Part shown: piece by piece, positions 1 to 5,815 of the stretch
Layout of the letters: the number at the start of each line of letters is the position of its first letter
Numbering within the stretch: the first letter of the stretch is position 1
Translations under genes and position numbers: made by a program
Source: a bacterium
GTDB lineage: Bacteria > Bacteroidota > Bacteroidia > Cytophagales > Thermonemataceae
DNA: 14,815 nucleotides
Assembly (NCBI GenBank): GCA_025362415.1
Contig: JANYGM010000120.1
Span: 1 to 14,815 of the forward strand
Reading direction: 5' to 3'
The notes under the pieces: model-generated
Told to the model about the DNA's origin: nothing
Databases searched by the model: none
What the model saw: the letters and a program-made list of their open reading frames with translations, nothing else

Positions 1-93
1 ATGACAATGCTCAAATACCGCATCAAAGATTTGCGTCTATTCACGGAAAATGATTTGAGATTTCTGAAGCAATTTGAAGGAATAGAAGGGTAG
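1..93 (+). CDS. 3' end of an unidentified gene running in from the left
   Basis: Frame 1 is open from the first base to a TAG stop at 91-93 and gives 30 residues, basic and Leu/Phe-rich, ending in FEGIEG. The ATG at position 1 is probably internal or coincidental, so I read this as the C-terminus of a gene whose body lies outside the window. A heptamer repeat array starts five bases after the stop, the same arrangement as at three other gene ends here, which supports a real stop. The family cannot be named from 30 residues. The gene is convergent with rplY. Confidence 0.5.
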   Translation: MTMLKYRIKDLRLFTENDLRFLKQFEGIEG

Positions 94-98
94 TTTTT

Positions 99-134
99 TA
101 GTGTGTAGTGTCGTAGTGTGTAGTGAAATACATT
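99..134 (+). repeat. Heptamer repeat array, copy a
   Basis: Units on the plus strand are TAGTGTG (99-105), an octamer TAGTGTCG (106-113), TAGTGTG (114-120) and TAGTGAA (121-127), followed by ATACATT. The array starts five bases after the TAG stop of the leftmost gene. The same building blocks make up the array at the right end of the window, and the ending GTGAAATACA is shared with the array after pspA. Confidence 0.7.
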
Positions 135-162
135 ATTTGCGGTTTTTGAGCGCACAGATTTT

Positions 163-265
163 TGCACCGTCAGCTAAAGCAGACGGCAAAATAGACTTTA
201 AAGCACTTGAAGACTATATTTCTGTTTTTTTACTTTCTTTGCCGTCTGCTTTAGCTGACGGTGCA
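163..265. repeat. 28-bp perfect inverted repeat with a 47-nt spacer
   Basis: Arms 163-190 and 238-265 are perfect reverse complements over 28 bp; the core reads CCGTCAGCTAAAG. Each arm is itself partly palindromic (CCGTC...GACGG), so the DNA could form a cruciform or the RNA a long hairpin. There is no T-run after the right arm, so it does not look like a standard terminator. The 47-nt spacer codes for nothing recognisable. Flanks show only an imperfect direct match, so transposition is not established. Confidence 0.75.
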
Positions 266-280
266 GAGATATTTGAGTGC

Positions 281-296
281 ATAGCCTGACGGCTAT
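281..296. repeat. Short palindrome ATAGCC-TGAC-GGCTAT
   Basis: A perfect 6-bp stem (ATAGCC/GGCTAT) with a TGAC loop lies 15 bases right of the long inverted repeat and shares its TGACGG word. It may be a remnant of the same repeat. No gene is associated with it. Confidence 0.4.
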
Positions 297-362
297 GGGG
301 CAAGCCCATTGTCTAAATACGAAGCAAAGTTAGTTTATTATGCCTTAGATTTAAGAACTTAT

Positions 363-544
363 CATACTACTATACTATACATAGTTATTGCTCGTTGTTC
401 CCCACGTTCCTCGTGGGGTTATGATTGTTAAACACTTTCAGGGTTTTTAATACAGTTTTCTTTGTAGAAACAACCCCAACGGGGTTGAACTATCATAACC
501 CCACATGGAACGTGGGAAATGGACAAGCAATGTATAGTAGTATG
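363..544. mobile_element. MITE-like element 1 (182 bp, 9-bp target duplication)
   Basis: The ends are a perfect 13-bp terminal inverted repeat, CATACTACTATAC at 363-375 and its complement at 532-544. The directly abutting flanks are identical 9-mers, AGAACTTAT at 354-362 and 545-553, as left by a transposase making a 9-bp staggered cut. The inverted repeat continues imperfectly inward for about 55 bases, with an extra dozen bases in the left arm. The interior holds hairpins CCCCACG/CGTGGGG (400-418) and CAACCCC/GGGGTTG (471-487). There is no transposase gene, so it would depend on a transposase elsewhere in the genome. Confidence 0.7.
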
Positions 545-601
545 AGAACTTATTTACAGCTTATTACTAAGTATTGATTATTAAGTGATTGCCTAAATAA
601 T

Positions 602-636
602 AAAAAAAAGACTTCACTTTGAGTGAAGTCTTTTTT
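602..636 (-). terminator. Bidirectional intrinsic terminator after rplY
   Basis: The stem GACTTCAC (610-617) pairs perfectly with GTGAAGTC (623-630) around a TTTGA loop. Eight A residues on the left (602-609) give a U8 tail for minus-strand transcripts, and six T residues on the right (631-636) give a tail for plus-strand ones. It lies 26 bases beyond the rplY stop codon and fits a terminator shared by the convergent genes. Confidence 0.85.
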
Positions 637-662
637 GAATTTAAGATAAATTGTATCAAAAA

Positions 663-1235
663 TTATTTTTTAGCATCATTTTCTGCTTGTTTCAATGCAC
701 GTGTAGTTTCTACCGCAACAATTGGATTAGACGCTGGCGTAAGAATTTTATAATCTCCTGCCGTAAGTTCTTTGATTTTGATAGTTTTACCAATATCAAG
801 GTGTGTAATATCCACTTCAATAGCACTTGGCATTTTTTCTGGTGCTGCAAAAATAGCCAATTTACGCAAACGGATTGTTACTTTACCACCTTTTTGCGCT
901 CCTACAGAGTTTCCTACAAGTTTCACAGGAATATCCATACGGATAGCTTTATCTGAAAGAAGTAAAAAATCTACGTGCAAAATCATTTCATTGACTGCAT
1001 TGTATTGTGCATCTTGTACAATAGCTCTATACTCATCTCCTTCAATGTTGATAGTTACGAAAGCTGGCTCTGATGTGTAAAGCAAGTCTTTAAACAAAAT
1101 CATTGGCACAGAAAAGTGTTTTTGCTCTTTTCCGCCATACAATACACACGGTACAAGTGCCTGCAAACGTAGTTGTTTAGCATCTGTTTTACCGAGATTT
1201 GCTCTGTTATACCCTATAATCTCTACTGTTCTCAT
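663..1235 (-). CDS. rplY: 50S ribosomal protein bL25 (TL5/CTC type)
   Basis: The 190-residue product is a long-form bL25, which binds 5S rRNA in the central protuberance of the 50S subunit. Residues 1-90 form the L25 domain (MRTVEIIGYNR start, PCVLYGGK near 30, the FKDLLY region near 50, VQDAQYN near 78); residues 95-180 form the C-terminal beta domain of the TL5/CTC group (DIPVKLVG, the GGKV turn, IEVDITHL, IKIKEL). The reading frame continues 15 codons upstream to 1280, but I place the start at 1235 because family members begin with this MRT-type sequence and because a -7 promoter box (1278-1285) overlaps the extension. The prs and pth genes often found beside this gene are not in the adjoining sequence. 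A strong terminator follows. Confidence 0.95.
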   Translation of the reverse strand: MRTVEIIGYNRANLGKTDAKQLRLQALVPCVLYGGKEQKHFSVPMILFKDLLYTSEPAFVTINIEGDEYRAIVQDAQYNAVNEMILHVDFLLLSDKAIRMDIPVKLVGNSVGAQKGGKVTIRLRKLAIFAAPEKMPSAIEVDITHLDIGKTIKIKELTAGDYKILTPASNPIVAVETTRALKQAENDAKK

Positions 1236-1277
1236 TTTTTTGAGTGATTTATTATGATTGATAATTAAATTGGACTG

Positions 1278-1285
1278 CAAAAGTA
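1278..1285 (-). promoter_or_regulatory. Probable -7 box of rplY (TACTTTTG)
   Basis: The complement of CAAAAGTA is TACTTTTG, matching the Bacteroidota -7 consensus TAnnTTTG. It would start transcription near 1271, about 35 bases before the rplY start. I see no TTTG at the usual -33 distance, so the call rests on the -7 box and its position. Confidence 0.4.
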
Positions 1286-1347
1286 GAAAAATAAAACCTA
1301 AAAAACTAATCTTTTGAATATTTTATTTTTCTTACTCAATAAATAAC

Positions 1348-1525
1348 TGATGTTACGCAAGAAATAATTTTGTGAAATGTATTTGTTGTAGAGACATTGC
1401 TTGCAACGTCTGCACAACAAATAATACAGTAGCAAATAAAAGCATAATTATCAAATTGGAATAAATACAATGTTCTATGCTAAGACGTTGCAAGCAACGT
1501 CTCTACAAATATCTGCGTAACATCA
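1348..1525. mobile_element. MITE-like element 2 (178 bp, 9-bp target duplication)
   Basis: The termini are a perfect 12-bp inverted repeat, TGATGTTACGCA at 1348-1359 and its complement at 1514-1525. Identical 9-mers ATAAATAAC abut both ends (1339-1347 and 1526-1534); the direct repeat is 12 bp if it is allowed to run into the inverted repeat. An inner inverted repeat (1386-1410 with 1484-1508, one mismatch) carries a second palindrome, GACGTTGC-AA-GCAACGTC at 1484-1501. It has no coding capacity. It lies between the rplY and endonuclease promoters without touching either. Confidence 0.7.
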
Positions 1526-1595
1526 ATAAATAACAAAAAATATCCTAGTATTATTGAGTTCACAAAAACTTAACAATTTGTTATTATTGTAAAAC

Positions 1596-1625
1596 TTTGA
1601 TGGTATTATTAAATTGTTACCTTTG
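1596..1625 (+). promoter_or_regulatory. Bacteroidota-type promoter of the secreted endonuclease
   Basis: TTTG at 1596-1599 (-33 element) is followed after 18 bases by TACCTTTG at 1618-1625, a full match to the -7 consensus TAnnTTTG. Transcription would start near 1632, leaving a leader of about 50 bases before the ATG at 1682. This is the best promoter in the window. Confidence 0.7.
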
Positions 1626-1681
1626 CGGCATCAATTTAATAAATTTATCTTCTCTCTTGTTTCTTTCTAAAACTTATCACA

Positions 1682-3574
1682 ATGATTAGAAAAACGCTTT
1701 CAGTTGTCTTTGCACTTGCTACTTTTGAGGCATTTGGGCAAGCTCCAACAGGTTATTACAATAGTGCAACAGGTACAAGCTACACGCTCAAAACACAACT
1801 TTACAATATCGTAAAAGGACACACAGACAATGGGTATAATGGTCTTTGGACTACCTACGGCACCTCAGACAGAGATAACCAATATGAAAATGATAACACT
1901 ATCATAGACATTTACTCTGAAAATCCCACAGGTGCAGACCCTTATACATTCACGTATAGCACCAAACAATGCGGTACGTATAGCGTTGAGGGGGATTGTT
2001 ACAATAGAGAACATATCATACCACAATCAGTTTTCAATTCTTCTGCTCCAATGGTTGCTGATGCACATTTTATCCCGCCTGTTGATGGCAAAGTAAATGG
2101 TATTCGTTCAAATTATCCTCACGGCAAAGTGGCTACCGCAAGTTATACTTCTAGAAATGGTGGCAAGTTAGGTACAAGTGCAGTTAGTGGGTATGTAGGT
2201 ACAGTTTTTGAGCCTATTGATGCTTTTAAAGGAGATGTAGCTCGTATGTATTTCTACTTTGCTACACGCTACGAAAATACGGTTGGAGGATATTCTTATG
2301 GTATGTTTAATGGAACAGGCAACCAAGTATTTACAACTGCTTTTTTAAATATGTTGCTTCAATGGCACGCAAACGACCCCGTAAGTAGCCGTGAAATTGC
2401 TCGTAATAATGCTATTTATGCAAGACAAGGCAACAGAAACCCATTTATTGATAACCCTAGCTATGTAAATACTATTTGGGGTGGTACTAGCGGCTCATCA
2501 GATACAACTCCCCCATCTGTGCCTTCAAGCCTTATTTCTCCAAGTAAAACAACTAACTCAATTTCTCTTTCGTGGAATGCCTCTACTGATAACATAGGCG
2601 TTACGGGTTACGAAGTATATAACGGAACAACACTTGTTACCACAACCACAACAACTTCTTATACTGTTACAGGACTTACTGCAAACACTGCTTATAGCTT
2701 TTCTGTGAAAGCAAAAGATGCTGCTAATAACAAATCAGCAAGTAGTACAAGTTTGTCAGTAACAACAAATGCAGTTACTAGCACTCGTACTGATTTATAT
2801 TTGTCTGAATATGTAGAAGGTAGTTCTAACAACAAAGCTATTGAAATCAAAAATGAAACTGGTGCTAGCATTTCATTAGCAAATTATTCTATCAAAAAAC
2901 AGACAAATGGTGCAGGCGCTTGGGGTGCTGGGCTTACGCTTTCTGGTACACTTGCTAGTGGTGGAAAATTTGTAATTGTAAATAGCTCTATTGCAAGTAC
3001 TTGTTATAGCACTACTTCTGCCAATCTTTCTACTTCTTCTACTGAAATGGCATTTAATGGTAATGATGCTGTTGGACTTTTCAAAAGTGGTACTTTATTA
3101 GATGTTGTAGGTACTTTCAATGGTGGTACAGCTAATTTTGCTGCTGATGTAACGCTTAGAAGAAAAACTACCGCAGTTGCTCCAAAAGCTACTTATAGTG
3201 CTGCTGATTGGGATACTTTCGGAGTTGATAATTGCGCTGATTTGGGTAATAGAGTTGTTAGTAATATTCCTACCAAATCAACAAAATCTGATATGCTAAG
3301 TCCTACTATGACAAATCCTGCTGATGTTATTTTGGAAAATTTACCTGTAAGTTTCAGTATTTTCCCAAATCCTTCAAAAGGTAATATCACTATCAACTTT
3401 ACGGGGGTAGAAAACTATAATTTGGAAATTTATTCTGTCATAGGCAAAAGAGAATTTACACAAACAAATACCACACAAAGAGAATATGATTTTTCTCACC
3501 TGCCAAAAGGTATTTATATTGTCAAAATTAACTTGCAAGAACAAACCATTACTAAGAAAATTGTGATAGAGTAA
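1682..3574 (+). CDS. Secreted endonuclease I with FN3, lamin-tail and T9SS sorting domains
   Basis: The 630-residue product is a secreted, probably non-specific DNase/RNase of the endonuclease I (EndA/Vvn) family. Residues 1-20 are a signal peptide ending AFGQ. Residues 25-267 form the nuclease domain, with the metal/catalytic motif NREHIIPQS at 108-116 (His111 is the expected general base), DAHF at 127-130 and NGIRSN at 139-144. A fibronectin type III domain spans about 275-363 (TTPPSVPSS start, SLSWNAS, TAYSFSVKAKD). A lamin-tail-like domain spans about 370-480 (LYLSEYVEGSSNNKAIEI). The end, about 556-630 (FSIFPNPSKGNITINF ... LPKGIYIVKI), is a type IX secretion sorting domain. I infer export across the outer membrane and release or surface attachment, with scavenging of extracellular nucleic acids the simplest role. 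It is monocistronic, between its own promoter and terminator. Confidence 0.93.
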   Translation: MIRKTLSVVFALATFEAFGQAPTGYYNSATGTSYTLKTQLYNIVKGHTDNGYNGLWTTYGTSDRDNQYENDNTIIDIYSENPTGADPYTFTYSTKQCGTYSVEGDCYNREHIIPQSVFNSSAPMVADAHFIPPVDGKVNGIRSNYPHGKVATASYTSRNGGKLGTSAVSGYVGTVFEPIDAFKGDVARMYFYFATRYENTVGGYSYGMFNGTGNQVFTTAFLNMLLQWHANDPVSSREIARNNAIYARQGNRNPFIDNPSYVNTIWGGTSGSSDTTPPSVPSSLISPSKTTNSISLSWNASTDNIGVTGYEVYNGTTLVTTTTTTSYTVTGLTANTAYSFSVKAKDAANNKSASSTSLSVTTNAVTSTRTDLYLSEYVEGSSNNKAIEIKNETGASISLANYSIKKQTNGAGAWGAGLTLSGTLASGGKFVIVNSSIASTCYSTTSANLSTSSTEMAFNGNDAVGLFKSGTLLDVVGTFNGGTANFAADVTLRRKTTAVAPKATYSAADWDTFGVDNCADLGNRVVSNIPTKSTKSDMLSPTMTNPADVILENLPVSFSIFPNPSKGNITINFTGVENYNLEIYSVIGKREFTQTNTTQREYDFSHLPKGIYIVKINLQEQTITKKIVIE

Positions 3575-3593
3575 GTATAAATGATTTTCAGAG

Positions 3594-3628
3594 CAAAAGC
3601 CACTTTCTAAGCTAGAAAGTGGCTTTTG
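3594..3628 (+). terminator. Intrinsic terminator after the endonuclease
   Basis: A perfect 16-bp stem (3594-3609 with 3613-3628) has an AGC loop, and AAAA/TTTT tracts form the base of the stem. It begins 20 bases after the endonuclease stop and, being symmetrical, may also stop the convergent minus-strand transcript. Confidence 0.8.
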
Positions 3629-3650
3629 TCATTTAGAAAGTAAATTAGCT

Positions 3651-3698
3651 ATTTGTATTCATTCACAACTCACAACTCACAACTCACAACTCACAACT
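3651..3698 (-). repeat. Heptamer repeat array, copy b (five perfect units plus core)
   Basis: On the plus strand CACAACT is repeated five times without error (3664-3698), read as AGTTGTG on minus. It is followed on minus by AATGAATACAAAT (3651-3663), the core also present in copies d and e. The array starts three bases after the stop of the minus-strand outer-membrane gene, in the orientation that places TGA codons on that gene's coding strand. Confidence 0.85.
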
Positions 3699-3700
3699 AT

Positions 3701-4990
3701 TTAGTCTATGCCTTGCATACGAGGGTTTACGACAGAGTTATTGATAGAGCCAAAAGTATAACTGATATTGATTTGTGTTTCGTAGTTGAAAGAAGTTGCT
3801 AATTGTCGTCCATTCAAGAGTAAAAGATTTGGGTCAACAGAAGATTTTGCGAGTGAAATCTGGTCTTTAATATAGCTCAAATTAGCATAAAGCCCCAACG
3901 AAAGACCTTCAATAATACGCCAATTCATATCCAAATTAACACCAAGACGGTATTTGCTTTTATCAGATAAAAACTGTGAGGCTCTCACACTCGCAGACAC
4001 CGTTCCCCAAGGTTGTGTAATAGAAAGAATACCATTGACTTGATGAAAAGCAAACATTTCATAATCACGGTCATAAACAGTAGTTTCAATAAACTGAATG
4101 CCTTGTACGCCTACTCTATAAATCCACCTAAATTGCTTACGAGTGTTTTGAGAAGTAGGAAAAAGGTTATATTCTATGGCAGGTGCCATAATTTGTTGGA
4201 ATTTTAGGTTTCTAAAAACTGAATGTGCGCCAGAATAAACGCCACCAAGCGAGAGATGTTCGTTCATACTTTTCACAAAAATCATACCAACTCCGTAGCT
4301 TTGTGTTCGTGCCGTTATTTCCTCATCATCTATCACAAATTTATTACTATTTTGACTGTAATAAAGATTACTTCTAAACCTATATGCTGCGGTGATACGG
4401 TTTATATTGATATTTCCATTAAATTCACTGTATTTTTGGCTACTTTGCCCTTGAAAATAACCGTTTACATTGAGATTGAAAACCCAATAATCCCATTTGT
4501 CGTTTTGAATAACCGCAAGAGCTGATGTTCTCTTAGGAAAATCCATTATTATTTGCTTAGAAAGCTTTGTTTTCATTACAAATGGTGCAAGTCCTTGTTT
4601 GAGGGTCGTTACAAATTGTGAGCGTATCATATCATCTGTATCAGCTTGTTTTGTTGCAAACTTCAACGTGTCGCCCATACCTTCAAATTTTTTCTGACCA
4701 ATAAAAGAAATAGTATAACCTTTTCCACCACCGCCATTATTTTGAACAGCTATAAGCAGTTGAATATCAGAGAGAAATCTATCACGAACAAAATCAAAAA
4801 AAGAGAGTTCTGTACGAATATAATCTTGATAACAGTTGGTATTTGGCGGGCAGTTGATAAACAATTTTGGGGGATTATTGTCATTATTGTTGTCAATAGG
4901 GAGATTTTGAGCAAAACTTTTTCCTAAGAAAAGAAAGAAAAAGAAAAAAATGTAATAAGTTTTTGTAAATTTTTTTGTAAGAATAGTCAT
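3701..4990 (-). CDS. Outer-membrane beta-barrel protein of unknown function
   Basis: The 429-residue product has a signal peptide (KKFTK, then six consecutive Phe, ending KSFAQ at 28). Residues 29-45 are an Asn/Asp/Pro-rich linker. Two cysteines (47 and 53) could form a disulfide before the conserved-looking segment YIRTELSFFDFVRDRF (57-72), an Asn/Gly-rich turn (84-89) and YTISFIGQ (92-99). From about residue 165 to the end the sequence alternates polar and hydrophobic residues with many aromatic strand ends (YWVFNLNVNGYF, AAYRFRSNLYY, NISYTFGS), as in an outer-membrane barrel. I cannot name the family or substrate. The lipoprotein gene lies 92 bases upstream on the same strand and may be cotranscribed, although a -7 box and a hairpin in that gap allow separate expression. 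Confidence 0.75.
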   Translation of the reverse strand: MTILTKKFTKTYYIFFFFFLFLGKSFAQNLPIDNNNDNNPPKLFINCPPNTNCYQDYIRTELSFFDFVRDRFLSDIQLLIAVQNNGGGGKGYTISFIGQKKFEGMGDTLKFATKQADTDDMIRSQFVTTLKQGLAPFVMKTKLSKQIIMDFPKRTSALAVIQNDKWDYWVFNLNVNGYFQGQSSQKYSEFNGNININRITAAYRFRSNLYYSQNSNKFVIDDEEITARTQSYGVGMIFVKSMNEHLSLGGVYSGAHSVFRNLKFQQIMAPAIEYNLFPTSQNTRKQFRWIYRVGVQGIQFIETTVYDRDYEMFAFHQVNGILSITQPWGTVSASVRASQFLSDKSKYRLGVNLDMNWRIIEGLSLGLYANLSYIKDQISLAKSSVDPNLLLLNGRQLATSFNYETQINISYTFGSINNSVVNPRMQGID

Positions 4991-4996
4991 AAAAAT

Positions 4997-5046
4997 GGAG
5001 AAAATGATTATAATAGTTGTTTATTACTACTAAGAGTATTTTCTCC
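4997..5046 (-). promoter_or_regulatory. Leader hairpin of the outer-membrane gene
   Basis: A perfect 9-bp inverted repeat, GGAGAAAAT at 4997-5005 and ATTTTCTCC at 5038-5046, encloses a 32-base AT-rich loop. In the mRNA the stem ends six bases before the ATG at 4990. If transcription starts near 5055, the hairpin contains almost the whole leader and could affect translation. A regulatory role is inferred only from position. Confidence 0.3.
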
Positions 5047-5060
5047 TAACGAAAGTTGCA

Positions 5061-5068
5061 CAAAAATA
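5061..5068 (-). promoter_or_regulatory. Candidate -7 box of the outer-membrane gene (TATTTTTG)
   Basis: The complement of CAAAAATA matches TAnnTTTG and lies about 70 bases before the ATG, between the outer-membrane and lipoprotein genes. No -33 TTTG is visible at the right spacing, so this is weak. Confidence 0.3.
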
Positions 5069-5082
5069 GTATTTTTTAGTGG

Positions 5083-5535
5083 TTATTTTGTTTGTTTGAA
5101 GAAAAGTAGTGTATTTTCATCAACAATAAGTGTCATTTTATCAGAAGAGATTTCTTTGACTTCAAAACTTTTTTTGTCCGTTTTACCATTTTCCTGCAAA
5201 ACAAGTAGCTTTTTATCTTCCACAAAATCCCATTTTCCTTTGGTATTGTTGCCTTGCAGTGTAAAATCAGCATTGCCATCTTCACTAAGAAAAAGTTTCA
5301 TAGAAATAAGCATATCCGTACTTTGGGTAATAGTTGTTTCTGGGATATAAAACTGGTCAGGTTTTGTATTTTTGTCATAAATCTCTCTAAAATGTTGTTT
5401 GTAGGCAGTTGTATCAAAAGCCCATTTCTTGGCAAGAGAGTTTTTTTGACTTTTTGTATTACAGCTAGGCAAAAAAACCAAAAAAGATAACAACATTAGA
5501 GAAGTAAAAATAGAAAAGATAAATGTATTTTTCAT
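5083..5535 (-). CDS. Small lipocalin-like lipoprotein
   Basis: The 150-residue product has a type II signal peptide with lipobox LPSC, the lipidated Cys being residue 25. Residues 26-31 (NTKSQK) lack the acidic surface-export signal known from some Bacteroidota, so a periplasm-facing anchor is more likely, though this rule varies by lineage. The rest is compatible with a lipocalin-like beta fold: an AKKWAFD strand start near 35-41, then GKWDFVEDKKLLVL and SFEVKEISSDKMTLIV, the usual order of the GxW and 'L.I..ls.d.m.l' strands in such proteins. Ligand and role are unknown. It may be cotranscribed with the downstream outer-membrane gene. Confidence 0.7.
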   Translation of the reverse strand: MKNTFIFSIFTSLMLLSFLVFLPSCNTKSQKNSLAKKWAFDTTAYKQHFREIYDKNTKPDQFYIPETTITQSTDMLISMKLFLSEDGNADFTLQGNNTKGKWDFVEDKKLLVLQENGKTDKKSFEVKEISSDKMTLIVDENTLLFFKQTK

Positions 5536-5673
5536 TTTATTTGTTTTATTAAAATTTGTATTAAAGCTCTTTTGGGCAATGTTGTTAAGCTAATAAGTAA
5601 CAAAATAGACCAAAGTCGTTAAAGAGTGTAAAATTATTGTTGCTGTAAAAGTTCTGTTGCAAATTTATACTAA

Positions 5674-5724
5674 TTACCATTTAAAGAAGACTTCGCTTTA
5701 AGCAAAGTCTTCTTTAAATGGTAA
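5674..5724 (-). terminator. Long hairpin, probable terminator after the AsmA-family gene
   Basis: A 25-bp stem with one mismatch (5674-5698 with 5700-5724) closes on a single-base loop. The inner part (AAAGAAGACTT ... AAGTCTTCTTT) resembles the rplY terminator, with A/T tracts inside the stem. It lies 92 bases beyond the AsmA-family stop. The U-tract is broken (TTCTTT), so termination efficiency is uncertain. Apart from this hairpin I see nothing recognisable in the gap between 5536 and 5792. Confidence 0.55.
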
Positions 5725-5792
5725 AATAGCATTGTTTATGATGGATAAAAATACATTTTCTATCATAATTGTTAGCTTGTGGGGCACAAACC

Positions 5793-5815
5793 TTCACAAC
5801 TCAAACTCACAATTA
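5793..5815 (-). repeat. Heptamer repeat array, copy c (short)
   Basis: On minus, right after the AsmA-family TAG stop (5816-5818), come TAA, then TTGTGAG, the hexamer TTTGAG and TTGTGAA. These are the same units as copy b in the same orientation relative to the preceding gene. It lacks the AATACAAA core. Confidence 0.55.

Noticed and set aside
163..265. A transposon from the 28-bp inverted repeat
   Set aside because: The flanks agree only imperfectly and out of register with the repeat ends, so no target duplication can be claimed.
1236..1280. N-terminal extension of rplY to the ATG at 1280
   Set aside because: The extra 15 residues are not typical of bL25 and overlap a -7 promoter box.
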